A DNA stretch of 6,828 bases from Microbacteriaceae bacterium UBA963 (GTDB lineage: Bacteria > Actinomycetota > Actinomycetes > Actinomycetales > Microbacteriaceae), in NCBI GenBank assembly GCA_002292955.1, contig DBCH01000020.1:1-6828 (forward strand). Reading direction: 5' to 3'. This document shows positions 1-5,997 of this stretch, one piece after another. The position numbers were made by a program, and so were the translations under genes. The notes beneath the pieces are model-generated. The model was not told the DNA's origin. It saw only the letters and a list, made by a program, of their open reading frames with translations, and made no database searches. The stretch's first letter is position 1. Each line of letters opens with the position of its first letter.

Positions 1-1131
1 GTGGCGTGGTTTGGCCTCGTGGCCGTGGCGCTCGTGCTCAGCTATTTGGGACAGGCCGCCCTCGTGTTGCGCGACCCGACTTCCCGAGGAAACGCCTTCT
101 TTGGTCAGGTGGAAGGCCAGTGGCCCACCATCCTGCTCGTGATTCTGGCCACGCTGGCCACCATCATCGCGTCACAAGCACTCATCTCGGGCGTCGCCTC
201 ACTCACGAATCAGGCCATCCGCATTGGGCTCATGTCGCGTATGAAAGTGGTGCACACGAGTAGCGAGCACGCGGGCCAAATTTATGTGCCGCTCGTGAAC
301 GCCATCTTGGGTTTCGGCAGCGTAGTCCTCGTGATTGTCTTTCAAACGTCGGCGGCTCTCGCCGGCGCCTACGCGTTCGCCATTGCCGGCGTGATGCTGA
401 TCACCACGATTGCCCTGTTCTGGGTGGCGCGCGATGTCTGGAAGTGGAGTCCGTGGTTGAGGTTCCCGCTTCTGGGGCTTTTCCTCGTCTTCGATGTTTC
501 GTTCCTCATTGCCACCTCCACCAAGATTCCCGAGGGCGCGTGGCTGTCACTGTGCATCGGATTTGTGGTCGCCTCGGTGATGTGGATCTGGCGCAAGGGG
601 CGGTTCCTGCTCAACGAGCGACTGAAGCAGACCGCCATGACCTGGCGCCAGGTCAGCATTGCCAGAAAGTCTCCCGCGGTCGCCATCACGGCCACGACCG
701 GAATTTACCTGTCGGCCTTCAGCGACATGGTGCCGCAATCACTCGAAGAGCAGATTCGGGTCTTGCACTCGATGCCGGAAAAGATTGTCATCGTGAACGT
801 TGTGACGACGGAGAAGCCTTATTCGCGCAAAAAGCCAGAGTTCAAGAAGCACAATGACTACGTCAGCTTCGTGGCCGTGTACGCCGGCTTTATGGAGATT
901 GTTAACCTTCCTCGCGCGCTTCGTTCTCAGGCTTTGGAAGGACTCATCGACGAAAAGGACGCGACTTATTTCGTGGCCTCTCGGAAGTTCGTCAATCCGC
1001 CCAAGGAATCGCTAAACCGCCTCGAGGGCTTCATTTTCGCGGCCATGCATCGCAATTCGGCCCTCGCCTCAGACTATTTCCGCCTTCCCGCAAACCGCGT
1101 CATCAACTTCTCGGTGTCGATGGAGAAGTAA
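1..1131 (+). CDS. kup: Kup-family potassium uptake protein, C-terminal part (5' end outside window)
   Basis: Potassium/proton symporter of the KUP/HAK/KT family, acting in the cytoplasmic membrane. The 376 visible residues follow the second part of E. coli Kup closely: SYLGQAALVL (14-23), LATLATIIASQALISGVASL (49-68), the HTS...GQIYVPLVN stretch (85-100) and the ending LPANRVINFSVSMEK (362-376). About six hydrophobic segments are visible (roughly 2-20, 42-65, 98-115, 120-142, 152-172, 180-198), followed by a soluble cytoplasmic domain of about 175 residues. E. coli Kup is 622 residues, so roughly 250 residues are missing upstream. The GTG at position 1 is therefore probably an internal Val codon and not the true start. 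The reading frame is intact to its TAA stop. The following gene is 84 bases away and has its own Shine-Dalgarno, so nothing indicates coupling. The family assignment is very secure; the choice of the name kup over trkD is convention. Confidence 0.96.
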   Translation: MAWFGLVAVALVLSYLGQAALVLRDPTSRGNAFFGQVEGQWPTILLVILATLATIIASQALISGVASLTNQAIRIGLMSRMKVVHTSSEHAGQIYVPLVNAILGFGSVVLVIVFQTSAALAGAYAFAIAGVMLITTIALFWVARDVWKWSPWLRFPLLGLFLVFDVSFLIATSTKIPEGAWLSLCIGFVVASVMWIWRKGRFLLNERLKQTAMTWRQVSIARKSPAVAITATTGIYLSAFSDMVPQSLEEQIRVLHSMPEKIVIVNVVTTEKPYSRKKPEFKKHNDYVSFVAVYAGFMEIVNLPRALRSQALEGLIDEKDATYFVASRKFVNPPKESLNRLEGFIFAAMHRNSALASDYFRLPANRVINFSVSMEK

Positions 1132-1205
1132 TCCTTGTCAGGGGCCGCCCGACGCGCCACTGATAAGGGTTTTTGTCCTAGAGTGAGCGGGATGGCTCAA
1201 TGAAT

Positions 1206-1210
1206 GGGAG
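1206..1210 (+). promoter_or_regulatory. Shine-Dalgarno GGGAG that sets the start at 1216
   Basis: GGGAG lies 5 bases before the ATG at 1216. The in-frame ATG at 1204 would place this motif inside the coding sequence and has only a weak purine stretch (GGGATGG) ahead of it. The downstream ATG is therefore preferred. Confidence 0.6.
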
Positions 1211-1215
1211 ACGCT

Positions 1216-1569
1216 ATGCCCGCGGTGGAAATCGTGAACAACGCCCTGAAGATAGAGCTTTCGGGCGCCGAGAAATTTGCCGCGCTGTCGGGAAGCCTGT
1301 CTTTTCCCATGAGTCACGTGCACACTGTGGCGATTGACGAAGAGGTCGTCGACCATCTTGGTCTGCGCGCACCCGGCGTTCATCTGCCCGGTGTGTTTGC
1401 CGCTGGCACCTATTTTCACGACGGAGATCGTCAATTTGTGTTCTGGCACGAGGGCGACATCGCAGTGACCATTACCCTGACCGACGAGAAGTACGACCGA
1501 GTCATCCTGGGCGTGCCCGGTTCGAAGGCGGATGCCGAGGCGCTCGTCGCGCGCATTTCGCAGGGATAG
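1216..1569 (+). CDS. Small PH-like domain protein, function unknown
   Basis: A 117-residue soluble protein without signal peptide or membrane segment. The pattern is mostly short beta-strands ending in one helix. It starts with VEIVNNALKIELSGAEKFAA (4-23), followed by SFPMSHVHTVAI (29-40) and the most characteristic stretch RAPGVHLPGVFAAGTY (51-66). Two further strands follow (FVFWHEG, 74-80; AVTITLTDEKYDRVILGV, 83-100) and a C-terminal helix (102-115). This layout fits the small bacterial PH-like proteins common in actinobacteria, which are usually annotated as hypothetical; no substrate or catalytic residue is evident. The start at 1216 is preferred over an in-frame ATG at 1204 because of GGGAG five bases ahead. 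A possible -10 element TAGAGT lies at 1179-1184, without a clear -35 box. It stands alone between kup and the purine operon, and the repeat cluster begins 10 bases after its stop. The gene is secure; the fold call is moderate and the function unknown. Confidence 0.82.
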   Translation: MPAVEIVNNALKIELSGAEKFAALSGSLSFPMSHVHTVAIDEEVVDHLGLRAPGVHLPGVFAAGTYFHDGDRQFVFWHEGDIAVTITLTDEKYDRVILGVPGSKADAEALVARISQG

Positions 1570-1579
1570 CGGCGCTCCG

Positions 1580-1680
1580 GGTTTCGATACGCGCCTGCGG
1601 CGCTACTCAACCAGCGGGAGCACTCCATCGGCGCTACTCAACCATCGGGGGCGCGCCTTCGGCGCTACTCAACCAGCGGG
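1580..1680. repeat. Phased intergenic repeat cluster, three copies at a 31-bp period
   Basis: GGCGCTACTCAACCAGCGGG occurs at 1599-1618 and 1661-1680, with a one-base variant (CCATCGGG in place of CCAGCGGG) at 1630-1649. Successive copies start exactly 31 bases apart, and each is preceded by a C, giving a 21-base core plus a 10-base spacer. Only the first copy has the left half GGTTTCGATACGC (1580-1592), so it looks like a complete element and the other two like right halves. Copies 1 and 3 also carry GCGCC-N3-GGCGC, a 5-bp stem with a 3-base loop (1591-1603 and 1653-1665); copy 2 lacks the left arm. From memory, GTTTCGATACGC...GCTACTCAACCA repeats recur between genes in Microbacteriaceae. The cluster fills most of the gap between the PH-like gene and purS. 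It may act as a weak terminator, but there is no U-tract. Confidence 0.85.
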
Positions 1681-1695
1681 CCGGTCTGCGCCAGA

Positions 1696-1701
1696 TAGAA
1701 T
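1696..1701 (+). promoter_or_regulatory. Probable -10 element of the purS promoter
   Basis: TAGAAT matches the actinobacterial TANNNT -10 pattern. It would start transcription near 1708, leaving a leader of about 30 bases that contains the purS Shine-Dalgarno. No good -35 box lies 16-18 bases upstream; that region is the end of the third repeat copy. No purine riboswitch fits in such a short leader. Confidence 0.4.
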
Positions 1702-1737
1702 TAGGGCATCCTTCCCCTCGATTCAGACGGAGCCCAC

Positions 1738-2004
1738 ATGCCCATCATCGTCGTCGAGGTCATGCCCAAAGCCGAGCTTCTTGACCCCGCGGGCAAGGCA
1801 GTCGCGGGAGCGTTGACCCGACTCGGCCACAGCGCGTTCTCGAATGTTCGCATTGGCAAGCGCTTCGAGCTCACCGTTGAGGGGCCGGTCACCGAGGCCA
1901 CGTTGGCGGATGCTCAGAGAATTGCCGAGGAGATGCTCTCCAACCAGGTGATCGAAGACGTGATTCGCGTGTTCGAGGCACCGGCACCCGGAGCCAGCGC
2001 GTAA
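1738..2004 (+). CDS. purS: Phosphoribosylformylglycinamidine synthase subunit PurS
   Basis: The small 88-residue subunit of FGAM synthase. It dimerises and bridges PurQ to PurL so that ammonia can pass between them in the fourth step of de novo purine synthesis. The typical PurS order is visible: strand IIVVEVMPKAELLDPAGKAV (3-22), helix AGALTRLGHS, then strands VRIGKRFELTVEG (37-49), a helix of about residues 51-69, and a final strand VIEDVIRVF (71-79). The length is slightly above the usual 80-85 because of a short Ala/Pro-rich tail. The ATG is preceded by GGAG (1729-1732) with a 5-base spacer. The last base of its TAA stop is the first base of the purQ ATG (TAATG), indicating translational coupling. 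It is first in the operon, directly downstream of the probable promoter. Confidence 0.95.
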   Translation: MPIIVVEVMPKAELLDPAGKAVAGALTRLGHSAFSNVRIGKRFELTVEGPVTEATLADAQRIAEEMLSNQVIEDVIRVFEAPAPGASA

Positions 2005-2696
2005 TGCGCATCGGCGTCATCACCTTTCCCGGTTCTCTCGACGACCGCGACGCGCAGCGCGCCATTCGCCTGGCCGGTGCCGAGCCCGTTGCACTGTGGC
2101 ACGGCGACCACGACCTGAAGAAGGTCGACGCCATCGTTCTCCCGGGCGGATTCAGTTATGGCGACTACCTGCGCTGTGGCGCCATCGCCAGTCACTCGCC
2201 CATTATGGCCGAGGTGATTGATGCGGCTAACAGGGGCATGCCCGTGCTGGGCATCTGCAACGGCTTTCAGATGCTTGTGGAGGCACACCTGCTGCCCGGT
2301 GGACTCATTCGCAACGACCACGGCCGCTTCCTGCGACGCGATCAGGTGATTCGCGTGGAGAACAACCACACCGCGTGGACCAGCGCCTTCGACGAGTCGC
2401 AAGAGATTGTGATCCCCCTCAAGAACGGCGAGGGCGGCTACATCGCCGATGCGGCCACACTGGAACGCCTCGAGGGTGAGGGGCTCGTCACCTTCCGCTA
2501 CCTAGACATGAACCCCAACGGGTCGCTGAACGACATCGCGGGAATCTGCAACGAGGGCGGAAACGTGGTGGGTCTGATGCCGCACCCCGAGCACGCGGTG
2601 GAGCGGGGCTTTGGGCCCAACACCGATAAGGCGATGCGCTCCGGAATGGACGGGCTGCGCTTCTTTACGAGCGTGATTGAGAAGGTGCTCGCGTGA
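2004..2696 (+). CDS. purQ: Phosphoribosylformylglycinamidine synthase subunit PurQ (glutaminase)
   Basis: Class I glutamine amidotransferase subunit of FGAM synthase; it hydrolyses glutamine and passes the ammonia to PurL. At 230 residues it has the normal PurQ length. The N-terminus MRIGVITFPGSLDDRD, the LPGGFSYGDYLRCGAIA block (46-62) and the nucleophile elbow GICNGFQM with Cys85 (83-90) are typical. The catalytic pair His194 and Glu196 lies in MPHPEH (192-197). All triad residues are present, so the enzyme should be active. The start shares one base with the purS stop, and a GGAG (1990-1993) sits 10 bases ahead inside purS. The end overlaps the next gene's GTG by four bases (GTGA). Glutaminase activity in this family generally depends on assembly with PurS and PurL, which fits the coupled gene order. 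Confidence 0.97.
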   Translation: MRIGVITFPGSLDDRDAQRAIRLAGAEPVALWHGDHDLKKVDAIVLPGGFSYGDYLRCGAIASHSPIMAEVIDAANRGMPVLGICNGFQMLVEAHLLPGGLIRNDHGRFLRRDQVIRVENNHTAWTSAFDESQEIVIPLKNGEGGYIADAATLERLEGEGLVTFRYLDMNPNGSLNDIAGICNEGGNVVGLMPHPEHAVERGFGPNTDKAMRSGMDGLRFFTSVIEKVLA

Positions 2697-3187
2697 CCGC
2701 GTCGTCGGCAACAGTGACGGCTCGTCGGATCACCCCCAAGCGTCTCTACCTGATCCTCTCCATCGCGGAGGCCTGCACGTGGACCCTCCTGATCGCAGGT
2801 TTGATACTGCGAGCGACGACCGGCATCGATGCCACGCTGTTCACCGTTGTTGGCGGTCTGCACGGCTTCGTGTTCCTGTCCTACGGGGCCACAGCAATCC
2901 TCGTGGCGATTAACCAACGCTGGCACCCACTGGTGGGCGTTCTCGCGGTCATCACGGCGATTGTTCCCTATGCGACCATCCCGTTTGAAATTGTCCAGTC
3001 TCGTCGTGGTGCGCTCAACGGTGGCTGGCGCCTCACGGAATCCGATGACCCTCGCGACAAGACCTGGTTCGACCGCACCGTGCGCTGGTTCCTCAACCGT
3101 CCGGGACTTCTCGTGCTGGTCATCGTTGTCGCCATTGTTCTCCTCTTCAGTGTTCTCCTGCTTGCTGGCCCTCCCGGAGGCCGCTAA
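2693..3187 (+). CDS. DUF3817 integral membrane protein inside the purine operon
   Basis: A 164-residue membrane protein of unknown function. Residues 14-105 look like a DUF3817 domain: TPKRLYLILSIAEACTWTLL, then GGLHGFVFLSYGA (54-66) with the conserved-looking HGF, and IVPYATIPFEI (90-100). Hydrophobic segments lie at about 18-39, 48-72 and 78-101. A polar loop (about 103-135, basic then Asp/Arg-rich) leads to a fourth segment at 138-158 that extends beyond the core domain. It starts with GTG overlapping the purQ stop by four bases, with AAGG (2682-2685) seven bases ahead, and ends two bases before purL. It is thus embedded in the operon and probably translated by coupling. From memory, DUF3817 proteins can also lie near purine genes such as guaA in actinobacteria, but I know of no defined role. 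Gene and topology are well supported; the domain name is fairly sure. Confidence 0.88.
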   Translation: MTASSATVTARRITPKRLYLILSIAEACTWTLLIAGLILRATTGIDATLFTVVGGLHGFVFLSYGATAILVAINQRWHPLVGVLAVITAIVPYATIPFEIVQSRRGALNGGWRLTESDDPRDKTWFDRTVRWFLNRPGLLVLVIVVAIVLLFSVLLLAGPPGGR

Positions 3188-3189
3188 CC

Positions 3190-5481
3190 ATGAGCAGACA
3201 CGTTGCCGACACTGTTGCCAAAGCCGCCGCGACCCCGGAGAAGGAACAGCCGTTCGCCGCACTCGGGCTCAAGCCCGACGAGTACGCGAGAATTCGCGAG
3301 ATTCTGGGTCGTCGCCCCACGTCGGGCGAGCTGGCCATGTACTCGGTGATGTGGAGCGAGCACTGCTCGTACAAGTCGTCCAAGATTTACCTGCGTCAGT
3401 TTGGCCAGAAGGTCACCGACAAAATGCGTGAGCGCCTCATGGTGGGCATGGGAGAAAACGCTGGCGTGGTCGATATCGGTGAGGGCTGGGCCGTCACCTT
3501 CAAGGTGGAGAGCCACAACCACCCCAGCTACATCGAACCGTTTCAGGGCGCGGCCACAGGTGTGGGCGGAATCGTTCGCGACATCATCTCGATGGGCGCG
3601 CGTCCCGTTGCCGTGATGGATCAGCTCCGCTTTGGTGCGATTGACCACCCCGACACAGCTCGCGTGGTGCACGGCGTGGTGGGCGGCATCGGCTTCTACG
3701 GCAACTGTCTTGGCCTGCCCAACATTGGTGGCGAGACGTATTTTGACGCGGTGTACCAGGGCAATCCGCTCGTCAACGCTCTCGCGGTGGGCGTTCTGCG
3801 TCACGAGGATCTGCACCTGGCCAACGCCTCGGGCGTGGGCAACAAGATTGTGCTGTTCGGCGCGCGAACCGGGGGCGACGGCATCGGTGGCGCGTCCATC
3901 TTGGCCTCCGACTCATTCGATTCGACGGGCCCCACCAAGCGCCCCGCCGTGCAGGTGGGCGACCCGTTTGCCGAGAAGGTGCTCATCGAGTGCTGTCTAG
4001 AGCTCTACGCGGGCGGCCTCGTGGAGGGCATTCAAGACCTCGGAGCGGCCGGCATCTCGTGCGCAACAAGCGAGCTGGCGAGCAACGGCGACGGTGGAAT
4101 GTTTGTGGAGCTTGACAATGTGCTGCTTCGCGATCCCACGCTGACGGCAGAAGAGATCCTCATGTCGGAAAGCCAAGAGCGCATGATGGCCGTCGTGCGG
4201 CCCGACAAGCTCGATGCCTTCATGGCTGTGGTGAACAAGTGGGACGTAGAAACGAGCGTCTTGGGCGAGGTCACCGGCACCGGTCGCCTCGTCATCCACC
4301 ACGGCGGCGAGGAGATTGTGAACGTCGACCCGCGCACCGTGGCCATTGACGGTCCCGTGTATGAGCGTCCCGTGGCCTACCCGGCCTGGATTGATGCCCT
4401 GCAGGCCGACTCGGCGAGCGCACTCCCCCGCGCCACCGACGGTGCCGAGCTTCGCGAGCAGTTCTTGGCGCTGGTAGCCAGCCCCAACCTCGCGGATAAG
4501 TCGTACATCACCGACCAGTACGACTACTACGTGATGGGCAATACCGCCCTAGCTTTCCCCGATGACGCCGGCATGGTTCGCGTGGATGAAGAATCGGGTC
4601 TGGGCTTTGCCATCGCCACCGACGCCAACGGCCGCTACTGCCAGCTCGATCCCTACGAGGGTGCGCGCCTGGCTCTGGCGGAGGCCTTCCGCAATGTGTC
4701 GATGTCGGGAGCCGTTCCTGCTGCCGTGACGGACTGTCTCAACTTTGGCAGCCCCGAGAACCCCGAGGTCATGTGGCAGTTCATGCGCGCCGTTGAGGGC
4801 CTCGGCGATGCCTGCAGGGAGCTCGAAATCCCGGTGACCGGCGGAAACGTGTCGTTCTACAACCAGACCGGTGACCAGCCCATTCACCCCACACCCGTGG
4901 TGGGTGTGCTCGGCATCATCGACGACGTGGAGCGTCGCGTGCCCAGTGCCTGGCAAGACGAGGGCAACAACATCTACCTCCTCGGCGTGACCCGCACCGA
5001 ACTTGATGGTTCAGCGTGGGCGGGAACAATCCACCAGCACTTAGGCGGCGTGCCTCCGCAACTCAATCTCAGCGATGAAAAAAGCTTGTCTCTGCTCGTA
5101 CAGGGCGCAGCCCTCGAAGGTCTCTTGATGAGCGCGCACGACCTCTCCGACGGCGGACTCGCGCAGGCGCTGGCCGAGTGCGTGACGCGATTTGGCATCG
5201 GCGCCCGAGTGTGGCTCGACGAAATTGTGGAGCGCGACGGCGTGGACCTTACTTCGGCGCTGTTCTCCGAATCGACGGCTCGGGCGATCGTGACCGTACC
5301 GCGCGAGGACGACGTCAAGTTCGTTGGCCTGTGCGAGGCGCGTGGCTTCCCGGTGCTGCGCATCGGCGTTACCGACCTCCGTGGCCCCGAGGCGGCACTC
5401 ACCATTCAGGACATCTTCACGGTGCCCGTGGCCGAGATTCGCGAACGCAGCAACGCGACCCTGCCGCACTACTTCGCGTAG
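3190..5481 (+). CDS. purL: Phosphoribosylformylglycinamidine synthase subunit PurL (synthetase)
   Basis: ATP-dependent FGAM synthase subunit of the small type; it amidates FGAR using ammonia delivered by PurQ through PurS. The 763 residues show both PurM-like halves. In the first half: MWSEHCSYKSSK with His58 (54-65), VESHNHPSYIEPFQGAATGV (106-125), VRDIISMGARPVA (129-141), GARTGGDGIGGAS (225-237), IQDLGAAGIS (281-290) and MSESQERM (325-332). In the second half: DPYEGARLALAEAFRNV (487-503), PVTGGNVSFYNQT (548-560) and SAHDLSDGGLAQAL (648-661). It lacks the C-terminal glutaminase domain of the roughly 1,300-residue proteobacterial enzyme, which explains the separate purQ and purS. The ATG is preceded by GGAGG (3176-3180) with a 9-base spacer. 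It is the last gene of the operon; its TAG stop is followed after eight bases by a GC-rich hairpin facing the convergent chorismate mutase gene. Confidence 0.98.
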   Translation: MSRHVADTVAKAAATPEKEQPFAALGLKPDEYARIREILGRRPTSGELAMYSVMWSEHCSYKSSKIYLRQFGQKVTDKMRERLMVGMGENAGVVDIGEGWAVTFKVESHNHPSYIEPFQGAATGVGGIVRDIISMGARPVAVMDQLRFGAIDHPDTARVVHGVVGGIGFYGNCLGLPNIGGETYFDAVYQGNPLVNALAVGVLRHEDLHLANASGVGNKIVLFGARTGGDGIGGASILASDSFDSTGPTKRPAVQVGDPFAEKVLIECCLELYAGGLVEGIQDLGAAGISCATSELASNGDGGMFVELDNVLLRDPTLTAEEILMSESQERMMAVVRPDKLDAFMAVVNKWDVETSVLGEVTGTGRLVIHHGGEEIVNVDPRTVAIDGPVYERPVAYPAWIDALQADSASALPRATDGAELREQFLALVASPNLADKSYITDQYDYYVMGNTALAFPDDAGMVRVDEESGLGFAIATDANGRYCQLDPYEGARLALAEAFRNVSMSGAVPAAVTDCLNFGSPENPEVMWQFMRAVEGLGDACRELEIPVTGGNVSFYNQTGDQPIHPTPVVGVLGIIDDVERRVPSAWQDEGNNIYLLGVTRTELDGSAWAGTIHQHLGGVPPQLNLSDEKSLSLLVQGAALEGLLMSAHDLSDGGLAQALAECVTRFGIGARVWLDEIVERDGVDLTSALFSESTARAIVTVPREDDVKFVGLCEARGFPVLRIGVTDLRGPEAALTIQDIFTVPVAEIRERSNATLPHYFA

Positions 5482-5489
5482 TTGGTGCA

Positions 5490-5513
5490 CGGCCGCCGTT
5501 GGAGATGCGGCCG
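5490..5513. terminator. GC-rich hairpin between convergent genes, likely bidirectional terminator
   Basis: CGGCCGC (5490-5496) and GCGGCCG (5507-5513) form a perfect 7-bp stem around a 10-base loop. It fills most of the 38-base gap between the purL stop and the end of the chorismate mutase gene. Neither side has a U-tract, as is common for actinobacterial terminator candidates, so termination is inferred from position and stem strength. Confidence 0.55.
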
Positions 5514-5519
5514 AGGTGT

Positions 5520-5816
5520 CTAGTCGCGCTCGGAGGCCAGTCGCTCGTGGTGGTGAATGACCTCGTCAACCACGAAGTTGAACCACTTCTCGGCGAAGGC
5601 CGGGTCGAGGTCGGCCTGTTCGGCAAGGGCGCGGAGCCGAGCGACCTGACGCTTTTCGCGATCGGGGTCTGACGCGGGCATCTCGTTCTCGGCCTTAAGG
5701 ACGCCCACTTGCTGCGTGCACTTGAATCGTTCGGCCAGCAGGTGGATGAGCGCAGCGTCGATGTTGTCGATGCTCTGACGCAGCGACGCCAATCGCGCCA
5801 CGGCTTCGGCGCTCAT
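5520..5816 (-). CDS. Chorismate mutase, monofunctional AroQ type
   Basis: Converts chorismate to prephenate, the branch point to phenylalanine and tyrosine, in the cytosol. The 98-residue all-helical protein aligns without gaps to the E. coli P-protein mutase domain at an offset of two. Arg13, Arg30, Lys41, Asp50, Arg53 and Glu54 match E. coli Arg11, Arg28, Lys39, Asp48, Arg51 and Glu52. Positions matching Ser84 and Gln88 are Val86 and His90, in the ending VIHHHERLASERD. This fits the short high-GC Gram-positive chorismate mutase group; it has no fused prephenate dehydratase or DAHP synthase. The start at 5816 is chosen for GGGGAG just ahead; an in-frame ATG at 5840 would add eight residues, and one at 5882 is less likely because it lies upstream of the probable promoter. 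It runs convergently to purL. The fold and main active-site residues are secure, the exact start less so. Confidence 0.9.
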   Translation of the reverse strand: MSAEAVARLASLRQSIDNIDAALIHLLAERFKCTQQVGVLKAENEMPASDPDREKRQVARLRALAEQADLDPAFAEKWFNFVVDEVIHHHERLASERD

Positions 5817-5819
5817 GGT

Positions 5820-5825
5820 CTCCCC
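5820..5825 (-). promoter_or_regulatory. Shine-Dalgarno GGGGAG for the chorismate mutase start at 5816
   Basis: Read on the minus strand, GGGGAG ends three bases before the ATG at 5816. The spacing is short, but the match is strong. The alternative ATG at 5840 has only TTTGGAAC ahead of it, so it would depend on leaderless initiation. Confidence 0.55.
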
Positions 5826-5847
5826 GGAATCTGCGGTCATGTTCCAA

Positions 5848-5853
5848 ACTTTA
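5848..5853 (-). promoter_or_regulatory. Probable -10 element of the chorismate mutase promoter
   Basis: TAAAGT on the minus strand fits TANNNT, with seven bases between it and the A of the ATG at 5840. Transcription starting there would give either a leaderless mRNA beginning at that ATG, or a 24-base leader carrying GGGGAG before the ATG at 5816. No convincing -35 box is visible upstream. Confidence 0.4.
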
Positions 5854-5949
5854 GCGCAGGCACGTATACGCGGCGGCGTCATCGACGCATGCTGCTGAGC
5901 CAGTGACGGGCGTGGGTTCTGGCGCCGCGGTGGGATCGGGGATAGTGGA

Positions 5950-5973
5950 GGGCTCGTCGAAGGCGGCGAGCCC
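5950..5973 (-). terminator. GC-rich hairpin after the secreted-protein gene, likely terminator
   Basis: GGGCTCG (5950-5956) and CGAGCCC (5967-5973) form a perfect 7-bp stem with a 10-base loop. It lies 24 bases past the stop of the minus-strand secreted-protein gene and upstream of the chorismate mutase promoter, where a terminator is expected. There is no U-tract. The rest of the gap between these two genes (about 5854-5997) shows no credible gene. Confidence 0.5.
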
Positions 5974-5997
5974 GCGTTGGGAGCGGGGGGCGCTCAG

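Noticed and set aside
1..3. GTG at position 1 as the true start of the transporter gene
   Set aside because: The first residues align to the middle of Kup within a membrane segment, so the gene continues upstream of the window.
1161..1184. Possible terminator for kup at the T-run 1170-1174
   Set aside because: No stem of more than three base pairs can be formed directly before the T-run.
1570..1690. Possible CRISPR array, because of three regularly spaced repeats
   Set aside because: The 21-base core with 10-base spacers is too short and no cas genes are present; the sequence fits an intergenic repeat family.
1702..1737. Purine riboswitch in the purS leader
   Set aside because: The leader from the likely start site is only about 30 bases, too short for a purine aptamer, and no aptamer core is visible.
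1914..2402. Minus-strand open frame opposite purS and purQ
   Set aside because: It lies fully antisense to two secure enzymes and has no recognisable motif.
2498..3262. Long open frame on the minus strand across the end of purQ, the DUF3817 gene and the start of purL
   Set aside because: It is antisense to three well-supported genes, has Arg/Gly/His-rich composition typical of GC-rich shadow frames, and shows no recognisable domain.
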